From: Nitrogeniibacter sp050293885
Lineage (GTDB): Bacteria; Pseudomonadota; Gammaproteobacteria; Burkholderiales; Rhodocyclaceae
Assembly (NCBI GenBank): GCA_050293885.1
Contig: JBNKNO010000010.1
Span: forward strand, 21,461 to 85,460
DNA length: 64,000 nucleotides
Reading direction: 5' to 3'
The translations under genes were made by a program, and so were the position numbers. The notes under the pieces are model-generated. The model worked only from the letters and a program-made list of their open reading frames with translations, ran no database searches and had not been told where the DNA came from. Of the stretch, positions 50,669 to 60,758 are shown in pieces. Within the stretch, counting starts at the first letter, position 1; every line of letters begins with the position of its first letter.

Positions 50669-51832
50669 GTGGAAAAAACCGAGACGAGCGCTTCCGACGT
50701 GACCGAGACATCTTCGCCGCCCCTCAATGCCGCACAGCTGGCCGAGGCCTTCGAACAGTTCAACCGGGTATCGGCCGAACTGACGGATGCCTATGCCGGC
50801 TTGCAGGGTGAGGTGTCGCAACTCAACGAACGTCTGTCCGTGTTGATGGGCGCGCTCCCCGCCGGCGTGGTGGTGCTCGATCGGGACGGCTGCGTCGTGC
50901 AGGCGAACCGTGCGGCGCAGGACTGGCTGGGCGAGGCGCTCGAGGGCGAGCCCTGGGCCATGGCCAGCATGCAGTTCTTGTCCACGGAAACGCCGGGTGA
51001 GATGGAATTGAATGCCGAGGGCGCGCCCGAACCGCGTCGCATCGCCATTACCTCGACCGCGCTCGACTCGGGCGAGGGCAGCATCATTCTCATGCACGAC
51101 GTCACCGACACCCACCGCATGCAGCGCGAGGCCGAGCGCAATTCACGCCTGGCCGCCATGGGTGAAATGGTGGCCGGGCTGGCGCACCAGCTGCGCACGC
51201 CCTTGTCGGCGGCGCTGTTGTACACCGCCTCGCTCGGCAAACCGCAATTGGCCGAGCAGGAGCGCAGCCGTGTCTCCGATCGCGCCGTGGAGCGCTTGCG
51301 CCATCTCGAGCGACTGATTCGCGACATGTTGTTGTTTGCGCGTGGCGATTGCCTGGGGCGTGAACCGGTGCCGGTGTGCGCGCTGCTCGAAGAGTTGGCG
51401 CATACCCTCGAACCCATTGCCCGTGAGCGCGGCATCGCGTTCGCGCATAGCTGCGATTGCGGGCAGACGCAGCTCGTCGCCGACCGCAAGGCGTTGGCGG
51501 GCGCACTGACCAATCTGCTGGAAAACGCGCTGCAGTTCACCCCGGCTGAAGGTCGTGTGAGCCTCGGCGCCACGCTCGGCGAGCGCGAGGTGATCTTCAC
51601 CGTCGCCGATACCGGCAAGGGCATTGCGCCGGACCAGCAGCAACGTTTGTTCGAACCCTTTTTCACCACCCGCGCCGAAGGCACCGGGCTCGGCCTGGCA
51701 ATCGCACGCGGGGTGGCGCGCGCCCACAGCGGCGAGATCGAATTGAGCTCCCGCCCCGGTGAGGGCACGACTTTTCGCCTGACGGTGCCGCTGGTCACCG
51801 AGGGCGCAGACAACGGAACCCATCATGAGTGA
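50669..51832 (+). CDS. fleS: Flagellar sensor histidine kinase FleS/FlrB-type
   Basis: A 387-residue cytoplasmic kinase: coiled coil (about 30-60), PAS (about 65-160), HisKA with an intact H box (GLAHQLRTPL, His near residue 174) and HATPase (about 260-380) with NLLENAL, DTGKGI and GTGLGLAIA. It should phosphorylate FleR, whose gene overlaps its end by 8 nt. The start is GTG at 50669; the ribosome site (AGG) is modest. It controls mid-level flagellar genes in relatives. Confidence 0.92.
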   Translation: MEKTETSASDVTETSSPPLNAAQLAEAFEQFNRVSAELTDAYAGLQGEVSQLNERLSVLMGALPAGVVVLDRDGCVVQANRAAQDWLGEALEGEPWAMASMQFLSTETPGEMELNAEGAPEPRRIAITSTALDSGEGSIILMHDVTDTHRMQREAERNSRLAAMGEMVAGLAHQLRTPLSAALLYTASLGKPQLAEQERSRVSDRAVERLRHLERLIRDMLLFARGDCLGREPVPVCALLEELAHTLEPIARERGIAFAHSCDCGQTQLVADRKALAGALTNLLENALQFTPAEGRVSLGATLGEREVIFTVADTGKGIAPDQQQRLFEPFFTTRAEGTGLGLAIARGVARAHSGEIELSSRPGEGTTFRLTVPLVTEGADNGTHHE

Positions 51833-53204
51833 CGCACTGAAACTGTTACTGGTCGAAGACGATGAGGCGCTGCGCGACGCGGTGAGCCTCACGCTGGAGA
51901 TGGACGGCCATCAGGTGACCGCCGTCGATGGCGGCCCGGCCGCGCTCGACGCGCTCGACAAGGGCGTCTTCAACCTGGTGATCAGCGATCTGAAAATGGA
52001 CCCGATGGACGGCCTCACGCTGTTGGGCGAGATTCGCGCCCGCCTGCCACAACTGCCGGTGATGCTGATGACCGCTTTCGGCGATGTGGAAAAGGCGGTG
52101 TCCGCCATGCAAGGCGGCGCCTGCGACTTTCTGCTCAAGCCGTTCGAGGGCGACGTGCTGCTGGCCCATGTGCGCCGCTATGCCGCCGCGTCGACAGACG
52201 AGGAAGGCACCATTGCCGAAGACGCCCGCACGCGCGAACTGGTGGCGCTGGCCGCGCGCGTGGCCGATACCGACGCCACCGTGCTGCTCACGGGTGAATC
52301 CGGTACCGGCAAGGAAGTGTTCGCGCATCACATCCACGCGCATTCTCCCCGTCGCAACAAGCCCTTCGTGGCCATCAACTGCGCAGCGATTCCCGACAAC
52401 CTGCTCGAAGCGACCTTGTTCGGCTACGAAAAGGGCGCGTTCACCGGCGCGCAGACGGCCCAGGCCGGCAAGTTCGAACAAGCCGACGGCGGCACCTTGC
52501 TGCTCGACGAAATTTCCGAAATGCCCCTCGGTCTGCAAGCCAAGTTGCTGCGTGTGCTGCAGGAACGTGAAGTCGAACGGGTGGGCGGCAAGAAGCCGAT
52601 CAGCCTCGACCTGCGCGTACTGGCCACCAGTAACCGCGACATGGCCGCCGAAGTGGCGGCGGGGCGCTTCCGCGAAGACCTCTACTACCGGCTCAACGTC
52701 TTTCCGATGGCGATCCCGGCCCTGCGCGAGCGCCCCGGCGACATCATTCCGCTGGCGCGACATTTTCTGGCGCGGCACGGTGAGCGCATCGGGCGTCACG
52801 CCGGGCTGGGGGGCGATGCGGCCGAACTCATGCTCGCCTACCCGTGGCCGGGCAACGCCCGCGAGCTCGACAACGCCATGCAGCGCGCGCTCATCCTGGC
52901 TTCGGGCGGCGTCATCACGGCCGACACACTCAAGCTGTGCCTGGGCAATGCCCCGTCGCTGGCGGCCGGTATGGGCGCCCCGGCAAGCCCTGCCGCCATG
53001 CCGGCAAATCTTGCCGCTACCGGCCTGCAGACGCCCGCCGGCAGTCCCACCAACATGAAGGACCTGGAGCGCGAACACATTCTGACGACGCTTCGCGCGG
53101 TGGGCGGCTCACGCAAGAAAGCCGTTGAAAAACTGGGGATTTCGGAAAGAACGCTGCGCTACAAGCTGCAGCAATACCGGGAGGAAGGTCATGCCATCGA
53201 CTGA
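51825..53204 (+). CDS. fleR: Sigma-54-dependent flagellar response regulator FleR/FlrC-type
   Basis: A 459-residue activator: receiver (about 1-120, Asp in VISDLKMDP as the phosphorylation site), AAA+ domain (about 130-365) with Walker A GESGTGKE, the sigma-54 contact loop GAFTGA and DEISEMPLGLQ, and a C-terminal Fis-type HTH (about 415-455). It activates RpoN promoters; a full-consensus one lies 13 nt after its stop, upstream of fliE. It overlaps fleS by 8 nt. Confidence 0.95.
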   Translation: MSDALKLLLVEDDEALRDAVSLTLEMDGHQVTAVDGGPAALDALDKGVFNLVISDLKMDPMDGLTLLGEIRARLPQLPVMLMTAFGDVEKAVSAMQGGACDFLLKPFEGDVLLAHVRRYAAASTDEEGTIAEDARTRELVALAARVADTDATVLLTGESGTGKEVFAHHIHAHSPRRNKPFVAINCAAIPDNLLEATLFGYEKGAFTGAQTAQAGKFEQADGGTLLLDEISEMPLGLQAKLLRVLQEREVERVGGKKPISLDLRVLATSNRDMAAEVAAGRFREDLYYRLNVFPMAIPALRERPGDIIPLARHFLARHGERIGRHAGLGGDAAELMLAYPWPGNARELDNAMQRALILASGGVITADTLKLCLGNAPSLAAGMGAPASPAAMPANLAATGLQTPAGSPTNMKDLEREHILTTLRAVGGSRKKAVEKLGISERTLRYKLQQYREEGHAID

Positions 53205-53216
53205 TTACCCTTGCCA

Positions 53217-53232
53217 TGGCACGCGCCTTGCT
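53217..53232 (+). promoter_or_regulatory. Sigma-54 promoter of fliE
   Basis: TGGCACG-CGCC-TTGCT matches the RpoN -24/-12 consensus (TGGCACG-N4-TTGCW) at every position. Transcription would start near 53243, about 32 nt before the fliE ATG. FleR, encoded just upstream, is the likely activator. Confidence 0.85.
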
Positions 53233-53274
53233 GAGAGACTGGCGTCAACTCACATGAAACTGGACTGAGCAAGC

Positions 53275-53595
53275 ATGGATACCGGGGGAATCGACAAGGT
53301 TCTGAGCGAACTGCGTGCCACCGCCCAAACGGCGGCGGGCAAGCCGGCGGCTGGCGTTGAAGCGACCGAAGGGCCGAGCTTCGGCGATGCCCTGCAAAAT
53401 GCGCTCGCCGATGTGAGTGCCGCGCAAAAAGACGCCCAGCAGATGGCCAAGTCGTTTTCGGGCGGCGATCCCAATGTGAATCTGCAGGACGTGATGGTCA
53501 ATCTGCAAAAAGCCAACCTCAGCTTCCAGCAAATGACCCAAGTGCGAAACAAGCTGGTGTCCGCCTATCAGGACATCATGAACATGCAGGTGTGA
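53275..53595 (+). CDS. fliE: Flagellar hook-basal body protein FliE
   Basis: A 106-residue rod adaptor joining the MS ring to the rod. Family patches are SFGDALQNAL, DPNVNLQDVMVNLQKANLSFQ and RNKLVSAYQDIMNMQV. Usually it heads a fliEFGHIJ operon; here it is alone after fleSR while fliF points the other way. It has its own sigma-54 promoter and terminator. Confidence 0.95.
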   Translation: MDTGGIDKVLSELRATAQTAAGKPAAGVEATEGPSFGDALQNALADVSAAQKDAQQMAKSFSGGDPNVNLQDVMVNLQKANLSFQQMTQVRNKLVSAYQDIMNMQV

Positions 53596-53615
53596 GCGAT
53601 ATCGCACCGTGTCTC

Positions 53616-53641
53616 AAGCCGCCTCCGGGCGGCTTTTTTTC
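53616..53641 (+). terminator. Terminator of fliE
   Basis: An 8-bp stem AAGCCGCC / GGCGGCTT with TCCG loop is followed by a T-run. Confidence 0.92.
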
Positions 53642-53775
53642 GTTCGCTCGTTGGTGTGTAATGACTTATGACAGGCAGGTCGTCCCGGCATCGCTATACT
53701 GAAAGCTTCACTGACGGTTGGCGCCGGCACGGCGTCAATCCTGCACGGTTGCAAGAAGCGAACGGGGGAATACAA

Positions 53776-54384
53776 ATGACGACGGAAGTGTTGTGGGCCT
53801 TGGGTGTTGGCGCTGCAGTCCTGGCTGTGGTGATCGGTTTTTTTGTTGGGCGGATGACCGGCGGCCCCAAGAAGAAAGTGGCGGCCCTGAGTGCTGAACT
53901 TGAACGCGCACAGGAAGAAAACAGCCGTTATCGCAAGGAAGTCGATGCGCACTTCGACAAGACGGCGACCTTGTTTGTCTCCATGGCCGGTTCCTACAAG
54001 GCGTTGTTCGAGCACTTGTCGTCGGGGTACGAGCAGCTATCCGACGGATCGGCGCGTGACTTGTTTCGCCAGCGGGTCGATGCTTCGTTGTTGATCGGCG
54101 CGCCCGAAGGGCGAACCGATCCCTTGACGCAAGGAGAGCCAGTCGCGACGACTGGCGAGCACGGCGCGCCGGTTGAAGAGACGCGCGCCGAGACGCCTGA
54201 AACGGCATCGACACCGATATCGAATGGCGAGTGTGATGACGTCAGTGCGGGTGATCAGGCCTCCCCGGCCATGCCTGACGGCGAACCGGTGCTCGACACG
54301 GCGCAGCCTGAGTCGCCGGGTCTACCGGAGGCGGAGCGACGCGCGCAGGCACGGGCGGAACCCAGCGAATACGCCTCGGCCTGA
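53776..54384 (+). CDS. YhcB/ZapG-like (DUF1043) membrane protein
   Basis: A 202-residue protein with one N-terminal helix (about 5-26, ending VGRMTGG), a coiled coil (AALSAELERAQEENSRYRKEV, about 34-55), the family patch HFDKTATLFVSMAGSYKALFEHLSSGYEQL, and a long acidic Pro/Glu-rich tail. DUF1043/ZapG proteins link cell division and envelope synthesis in gammaproteobacteria. The ATG at 53776 begins the helix; the frame opens 36 codons earlier without a signal. It has its own strong terminator. Confidence 0.82.
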   Translation: MTTEVLWALGVGAAVLAVVIGFFVGRMTGGPKKKVAALSAELERAQEENSRYRKEVDAHFDKTATLFVSMAGSYKALFEHLSSGYEQLSDGSARDLFRQRVDASLLIGAPEGRTDPLTQGEPVATTGEHGAPVEETRAETPETASTPISNGECDDVSAGDQASPAMPDGEPVLDTAQPESPGLPEAERRAQARAEPSEYASA

Positions 54385-54424
54385 ACAACAAAAAACCCCG
54401 CCTGAGCGGGGTTTTTTGTTGTTC
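54383..54424. terminator. Very long bidirectional terminator
   Basis: A perfect 19-bp inverted repeat (GAACAACAAAAAACCCCGC and its complement) with CTGA loop lies between the YhcB-like gene and the convergent TRAP gene. It overlaps the YhcB-like stop codon. Confidence 0.95.
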
Positions 54425-54437
54425 AGCAGCAGCCCGC

Positions 54438-55520
54438 TCAGCGCTTGCGGGTCTGCATGAACCGGTCGAAGTTGCCTTCGGCCACGCTGTGCCAGAGGTT
54501 CTGGTCGTCGCGGAACTTCATGTAGCCATCGTGCACTTTCTTGAACTTCGGGTTGGCTGCCGAAGTTTCCTTGAACACTTCGAGCGCCGCCTGGTAGCAC
54601 GCGTCCATGACCGCCTTCGGGAACGGGCGCAACTGCGCGCCACCGGCCACGAGTTTCTTGAGCGCCTCGGGGTTGCGGGCGTCGTACTTGGCCAGCATGT
54701 CCACGTTGGCTTCGGCCGCGGCGGCCGCCACGATGTTCTTGTACTCCTCGGGCAGGGCGTTGAACTTGTCCATGTTCATGTACAGCGACAGGTTCGCGCC
54801 ACCTTCCCACCAGCCCGGGTAATAGTAGTACTTGGCGACTTTCTGGAAGCCGAGCTTCTCGTCGTCGTAGGGGCCAACCCACTCGGCGGCATCGATGGTG
54901 CCTTTTTCCAGCGAGGGATAGACGTCGCCACCCGGAATCTGCTGCGGCACGGCGCCGAGCTTGGAGAGCACCTTGCCGGCGAAACCCCCGACACGCACCT
55001 TCAGATCCTTCAGGTCGGCGGGCGTCTTGATCTCCTTGCGGAACCAGCCGCCCATCTGGGCACCGGTGTTGCCCATCGGGAAGTTCATGATGTTGTAGCC
55101 GGCGAAGAATTCGCGCAGCAGTTCGCCGCCACCGCCATGCAGCACCCAGGCGTTGAATTCACGCGCGTTCAGGCCGAAGGGGACGGCGGTATCGAAGGCG
55201 AACGTGGGGTCCTTGCCGAAGAAGTAGTAGGAGGCGGTGTGGCCGGCTTCGACCGTGCCGTCCTTGACCGCGTCCATCACCGAGAAGGCCGGGACGATTT
55301 CGCCGCCGGCGAACACGCGGATCTGGAACTTGCCACCGGTGGCCGCCGAAACGCGATTGGCGAACACTTCGGCTGCGCCGTAGATGGTGTCGAGACTCTT
55401 CGGGAAGCTGGACGCCAGGCGCCAGCTAAGCGTCGGCAGGGACTGTGCGATGGCCGGGGCTGCGACGGCGCCGGCGGCAATGCCAACACCCGTTTTTTTC
55501 AGGAAGGAACGGCGTTCCAT
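54438..55520 (-). CDS. TRAP transporter substrate-binding protein (DctP family), solitary
   Basis: A 360-residue periplasmic binding protein. The N-terminus MERRSFLKK with a hydrophobic stretch is a Tat signal. DctP-type marks include SWRLASSFPKSLDTIYG, the conserved Arg in LKVRVGGFAGKVL and the EWVGPYDDEKLGFQKVAKYYYYPG stretch typical of TakP-like 2-oxoacid binders. No dctQ/dctM membrane genes adjoin it, so it must serve a transporter encoded elsewhere. Confidence 0.92.
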   Translation of the reverse strand: MERRSFLKKTGVGIAAGAVAAPAIAQSLPTLSWRLASSFPKSLDTIYGAAEVFANRVSAATGGKFQIRVFAGGEIVPAFSVMDAVKDGTVEAGHTASYYFFGKDPTFAFDTAVPFGLNAREFNAWVLHGGGGELLREFFAGYNIMNFPMGNTGAQMGGWFRKEIKTPADLKDLKVRVGGFAGKVLSKLGAVPQQIPGGDVYPSLEKGTIDAAEWVGPYDDEKLGFQKVAKYYYYPGWWEGGANLSLYMNMDKFNALPEEYKNIVAAAAAEANVDMLAKYDARNPEALKKLVAGGAQLRPFPKAVMDACYQAALEVFKETSAANPKFKKVHDGYMKFRDDQNLWHSVAEGNFDRFMQTRKR

Positions 55521-55652
55521 AGGTCTCCTCGCTTATTGATTGACTTGTATGTCGGTGTGGGTTTTTTTCTTGACTGCGCCGTGATTATAGAAACCGTCGA
55601 TCAGCACACGAAATAGGGGTTTCCCACAGGCCGTTTGCAGCGAGGTGGCCGC

Positions 55653-56993
55653 TTACTGGCCGGCGATTGTCATACGGTCGATGAGGATGGATCCGGTCTG
55701 CTTCGAGCCGCGGTTCAGTACGTCGTTGCCGATCGCCTCAATGCCCAGGAACATGTCCTTTAGATTGCCGGCGATGGTGATCTCCTGTACCGGGTAGGCG
55801 ATCTCGCCGTTCTCGACCCAGTAGCCGGCGGCGCCGCGCGAGTAGTCGCCAGTCACGCCGTTCACGCCGTGACCGAGCATTTCGGTGACCACCAGACCGC
55901 GGCCCATGCGCTTGAGCAAGGCGGCGAAGTCGTCGTCGCCCGACTTGAGAATGAGGTTGTGCGCGCCGCCGCCGTTGCCGGTGGTCTGCATGCCCAGCTT
56001 GCGCGCCGAATACACGCTCAGGAAGTAGCCTTGCAGTTCGCCATTGACGACCACCTCGCGGTCGCGGGTCTGCACACCGTCGTCGTCGAAGGGGCCGGAA
56101 GCGAAGCCTTTCTTGAGGTAGGCACGTTCCGACAGCTGGACGCAGGGCGCAAACACCTGCTTGCCCAGGCTATCGAGCAGGAAGCTGGATTTGCGATACA
56201 GCGAACCGCCGCTCACCGCGCCGACAAAACTGCCGATGAGGCCGGCCGCCACGGGCGCTTCGAAAATCACCGGCACGTCGCAGGTGCCCACCTGGCGCGC
56301 ACCGAGTCGCGCCACCGCGCGCTCGGCGGCCTTGCGACCAATGGCCTCGGCCGCCATCAACTCGCTCGCGTCGCGTTTGCTGTCGTACCAGAATTCGCGT
56401 TGCATGCCGTCGCCTTCGCCGGCGATCACCGAGCACGAGGTCGAATGGCGCGAGGTGGCATAGCCGCCCATGAAGCCGAGGCTGTTGGCGGAGACGAATT
56501 GCGACTCCTGCACCGACACGCCGGCGCCTTCGGAATTGGTGATGAGTTCGGAGGTGTCGAAGGCGGCCGCCTCGCAGGCCTGCGCCAGCTCGATGGCCTT
56601 TTCCACCGGCATGTCCCACGGGTGATACAAGTCCAGATCGGGAAATGCGGTGGCCAGCAGTTCCGGCGCGGCCAGCCCGGCACAGTCGTCTTCCGCCGTG
56701 AAGCGCGCGATGGAGAGCGCCGCTTCAACGGTCTTTTCCAGCGCCGTGGGCGAGAAGTCCGAGCTGCTGGCATAGCCACGCTTCTGGCCGACATAGACCG
56801 TCACGCCCATGCCTTTGTCGCGGTTGTATTCGATGGTATCGACTTCGCTTTTGCGCACACTTACCGAGGCGCCGAAGCCTTCGGAAACATCGGTCTCGCA
56901 GGCCGTGGCACCTTTGTTTTTGGCGTGGGCAAGAATGTCGCTGGCGATCTGGCGCAGGGCGTCCTGCGTGTAGCTGAAACCTTGACGGGACAT
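55653..56993 (-). CDS. pmbA: Metalloprotease partner PmbA (TldE)
   Basis: A 446-residue subunit of the TldD/TldE protease, which trims peptides such as microcin precursors. TldE lacks the zinc motif of TldD, and none is seen here. Family marks are VRKSEVDTIEYNRDKG near the N-terminus, DDDGVQTRDREVV, and the C-terminal GYFLSVYSARKLGM and HGVNGVTGDYSRGAAGYW. The ATG at 56993 fits the family start. It is divergent from yjgA, the normal betaproteobacterial arrangement. Confidence 0.95.
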   Translation of the reverse strand: MSRQGFSYTQDALRQIASDILAHAKNKGATACETDVSEGFGASVSVRKSEVDTIEYNRDKGMGVTVYVGQKRGYASSSDFSPTALEKTVEAALSIARFTAEDDCAGLAAPELLATAFPDLDLYHPWDMPVEKAIELAQACEAAAFDTSELITNSEGAGVSVQESQFVSANSLGFMGGYATSRHSTSCSVIAGEGDGMQREFWYDSKRDASELMAAEAIGRKAAERAVARLGARQVGTCDVPVIFEAPVAAGLIGSFVGAVSGGSLYRKSSFLLDSLGKQVFAPCVQLSERAYLKKGFASGPFDDDGVQTRDREVVVNGELQGYFLSVYSARKLGMQTTGNGGGAHNLILKSGDDDFAALLKRMGRGLVVTEMLGHGVNGVTGDYSRGAAGYWVENGEIAYPVQEITIAGNLKDMFLGIEAIGNDVLNRGSKQTGSILIDRMTIAGQ

Positions 56994-57020
56994 GAAATCT
57001 CTTGGGTGGCGCGGGAAAGC

Positions 57021-57026
57021 TATAAT
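57021..57026 (+). promoter_or_regulatory. Putative -10 box for yjgA
   Basis: A perfect TATAAT lies 32 nt before the yjgA ATG in the divergent region. No good -35 at the proper spacing is seen. Confidence 0.45.
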
Positions 57027-57058
57027 CTTAACCCTTTCAGCCAGCCACCCGAGCGCAA

Positions 57059-57595
57059 ATGAATCCACAGGACACGGGCGAGTACGACGAGTTCGAAGAC
57101 GAGGGCTACGACGGCCCGAGCAAATCCCAGCGCAAGCGCGACATGAACGCGCTGCAGGATCTGGGCGCCGAACTGGTCAAGCTCAACGCCGACCAACTCG
57201 CCAAGGTGCCGATGCCCGAAGAACTGCTCGACGCGGTGCTCGACCACCAGCGCTTCAAGAAGAACGAAGCCAAGCGCCGCCAGTTGCAATACATCGGCAA
57301 ACTCATGCGCGCCATCGACCCCGCGCCGATTCAGGCCGGACTCGACATGCTCAAGGGCGTGTCGGCGGAAGAGGTGGCGCGCCAGCATCGGCTCGAACGC
57401 CAGCGTGAACGGCTGATCGACGATGAAGGTGTGTTGTTCGAGATCGCCGAGAGCCACCCCGGCGCCGATCTGCAGCGCCTGCGGGTACTGCGCCGCAACG
57501 CCATCAAGGAACGCGACGCCGGCAAGCCGCCCAAGGCTTTCCGCGAGATCTTCCGCGTACTGCGCGAGATCGATGAATCAACCAACGAAGCTTGA
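57059..57595 (+). CDS. yjgA: Ribosome-associated protein YjgA (DarP, DUF615)
   Basis: A 178-residue factor for late 50S assembly. It starts with an acidic stretch (EYDEFEDEGYDGPSKSQRKRD), followed by ALQDLGAELVKL, the RRQLQYIGKLMRAID motif near residue 77 and C-terminal RQLRVLRRNA-type residues (LRVLRRNAIKERDAG). mog follows after 13 nt, suggesting an operon. Confidence 0.95.
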   Translation: MNPQDTGEYDEFEDEGYDGPSKSQRKRDMNALQDLGAELVKLNADQLAKVPMPEELLDAVLDHQRFKKNEAKRRQLQYIGKLMRAIDPAPIQAGLDMLKGVSAEEVARQHRLERQRERLIDDEGVLFEIAESHPGADLQRLRVLRRNAIKERDAGKPPKAFREIFRVLREIDESTNEA

Positions 57596-57608
57596 GAAAA
57601 GGACGAAC

Positions 57609-58199
<591 letters not shown>

Positions 58200-58214
58200 T
58201 TGCCAGAAGAGATA

Positions 58215-58246
58215 AAAAAAGGCGTGCCCGGTGGCACGCCTTTTTT
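58215..58246. terminator. Bidirectional terminator between mog and msrQ
   Basis: A stem GGCGTGCC / GGCACGCC extended by A- and T-runs, with CGGT loop. Confidence 0.92.
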
Positions 58247-58953
58247 CATTCCGGCTGAATCGGGATGATCCGTCCGGTCATCGTGGGCGGCTTCGGCGCG
58301 TAGCCCCCGGCGAGCTGCTTCTTGCGTTCGTCGTTGCGCCACTTGGCGCGCAGGCCCAGCAACAGCGCCAGCAGTGTGCCGTAGATGATCGGCTCGGTGA
58401 GGTCGGACTTCACCAGCCACCAGTAGTGCGCCACCCCGAAGATGGCGATGGCGTACACCGAGCGGTGCAGTGCTTGCCAGCGTTTGCCGCCGAGGCGCTT
58501 GATCATCTTGTTGGTGCTGGTCGCGGCGAGCGGAATGAGCAGCACGAAGGCCGAGAAGCCGACCGTGATGTAGGGGCGCTTGAGCACGTCGAGCACGATC
58601 GCCTGCCAGTCGAAGAACTGGTCGAGCACCAGGTAGGTGAGAAAGTGCAGCACGGCATAGAAGAAGGCATACAGCCCCAGCATGCGACGCAGCCGTACCA
58701 GCCAGTGCCACTGGGTCAGTTTGCGCAGCGGCGTGACCGCGAGCGTGATGAGCAGGAAGCGCAGCGTCCAGTCGCCCGTGAAGTGGGTGATGGTTTCGAT
58801 GGGGTTGGCCCCCAGCGCATCATTGAAAAAACGTGCGATCAGCAGGCCCAATGGCACGAGGCAGATCAAGAACAGAACGGCCTTGATCTGGCTGATCTGC
58901 GCCGGCTTGAGCATGCGCAGGCGCGCCGCGAATGTTTGCGTCGAAGTCGTCAT
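58246..58953 (-). CDS. msrQ: Heme-binding membrane subunit MsrQ (YedZ)
   Basis: A 235-residue inner-membrane b-type heme protein with about six helices that passes electrons from the quinone pool to MsrP. Family patches include the LGANPIETITHFTGDW segment, RRMLGLYAFFYAVLHFLTY (His as heme ligand), LGGKRWQALHRSVY and AHYWW. It starts 6 nt after msrP ends. Confidence 0.95.
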   Translation of the reverse strand: MTTSTQTFAARLRMLKPAQISQIKAVLFLICLVPLGLLIARFFNDALGANPIETITHFTGDWTLRFLLITLAVTPLRKLTQWHWLVRLRRMLGLYAFFYAVLHFLTYLVLDQFFDWQAIVLDVLKRPYITVGFSAFVLLIPLAATSTNKMIKRLGGKRWQALHRSVYAIAIFGVAHYWWLVKSDLTEPIIYGTLLALLLGLRAKWRNDERKKQLAGGYAPKPPTMTGRIIPIQPE

Positions 58954-58959
58954 GCGTGT

Positions 58960-59898
<939 letters not shown>

Positions 59899-59929
59899 GT
59901 CGGATCTCGTGTGAGTAGCGTCCCCCAAT

Positions 59930-59962
59930 AGACCGCGAGCGGGGTGGCTTCCTTACACTCCG
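59930..59962 (-). promoter_or_regulatory. Putative ECF-sigma promoter of msrPQ
   Basis: On the minus strand: CGGAGTGTAAG (59962-59952), 18 nt, then GTCTAT with GTCT at 59933-59930, about 31 nt before the msrP ATG. The bufA upstream region (33046-33014) carries the same boxes with the same spacing. Confidence 0.6.
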
Positions 59963-59993
59963 ACGCGCATCAGCGCGCGAGGTTCCGGCGGGC

Positions 59994-60758
59994 TCAGGGA
60001 TTGAGCGCTTGATAGACGGCAGTGGCGACCGACTGCAGTGCCTCGCGTGGCAACTTGCCCGACAGCGCATAGCCTTGTTGGCCATCGACCCAGTAGAAAA
60101 CATTCACCCCGTCGTGACGGGCGAAACGGAATGCCGTGCCGGCTTCTTCGGTCTCGTGGCAGACGAACAAGGTCAGCCGCTCGCCCGAGGCGTCTTCGTA
60201 CATCAATAGTGCGCCGGCACCGTCGTGGCCGGCGATCAGACGACCGCCCACGAGTGAATAGCCATGGGCGTCGAGATCGGGTGCGCTAATCGAAGCGCCC
60301 ACGCGCTTGCTCAGCCAGGCCAGCAGATGCTCGCGCTGGTCGGCGCCCACTTCGACCGGGTGGCGAACCTCGGGCGTATAGACGGCGTAGGCGACTGCCG
60401 CGTCGGTCACCAGTTCGGGCAGGGCAAATGTGTTCGACTCGCTGGCGTGATGGCCGGCCAGATAACCGCCGAACAGCCCGATCACCAGCCAGCCGATCGC
60501 GGCGGCCATGCGCCAGTTGGAGACCGGGGAATCGTTTGCTTGCCGGATGGTGTCGAGCAGCGCATCGGGCAGTGGTTCGTCCATCACCGGGTCGAAGGCC
60601 GCATGCAGCGCTTCACCCTGATTCGCCCAGTCGGCCACGTCGGCCGCGGCGTCCGGGTGTTCGTGCAACCATTGTTCGACCCGCTCACACTCGACTTGCG
60701 CCAACTGATCGTCGGCGTAAGCGTGCAGCATGGATTCGTCGGGGGCGTTCGTCTTCAT
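59994..60758 (-). CDS. Membrane anti-sigma factor
   Basis: A 254-residue protein with a cytoplasmic anti-sigma domain (about 1-80, begins with a LHAYADDQL zinc-finger-like motif lacking the usual HxxxCxxC), one membrane helix (about 87-105, IGWLVIGLFGGYLAG) and a periplasmic domain (about 110-254). It overlaps the sigma gene by 4 nt (ATGA), so the two are made together. It should hold the sigma factor inactive until an envelope signal. Confidence 0.9.
   Translation of the reverse strand: MKTNAPDESMLHAYADDQLAQVECERVEQWLHEHPDAAADVADWANQGEALHAAFDPVMDEPLPDALLDTIRQANDSPVSNWRMAAAIGWLVIGLFGGYLAGHHASESNTFALPELVTDAAVAYAVYTPEVRHPVEVGADQREHLLAWLSKRVGASISAPDLDAHGYSLVGGRLIAGHDGAGALLMYEDASGERLTLFVCHETEEAGTAFRFARHDGVNVFYWVDGQQGYALSGKLPREALQSVATAVYQALNP

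Noticed and set aside
59962..59986. A GGAACC-N16-GTC element (minus strand) upstream of msrP as RpoE-like promoter
   Set aside because: It resembles classic ECF promoters, but the TGTAAG-N18-GTCT pair nearby recurs at bufA with equal spacing and is closer to the gene, so I prefer that.
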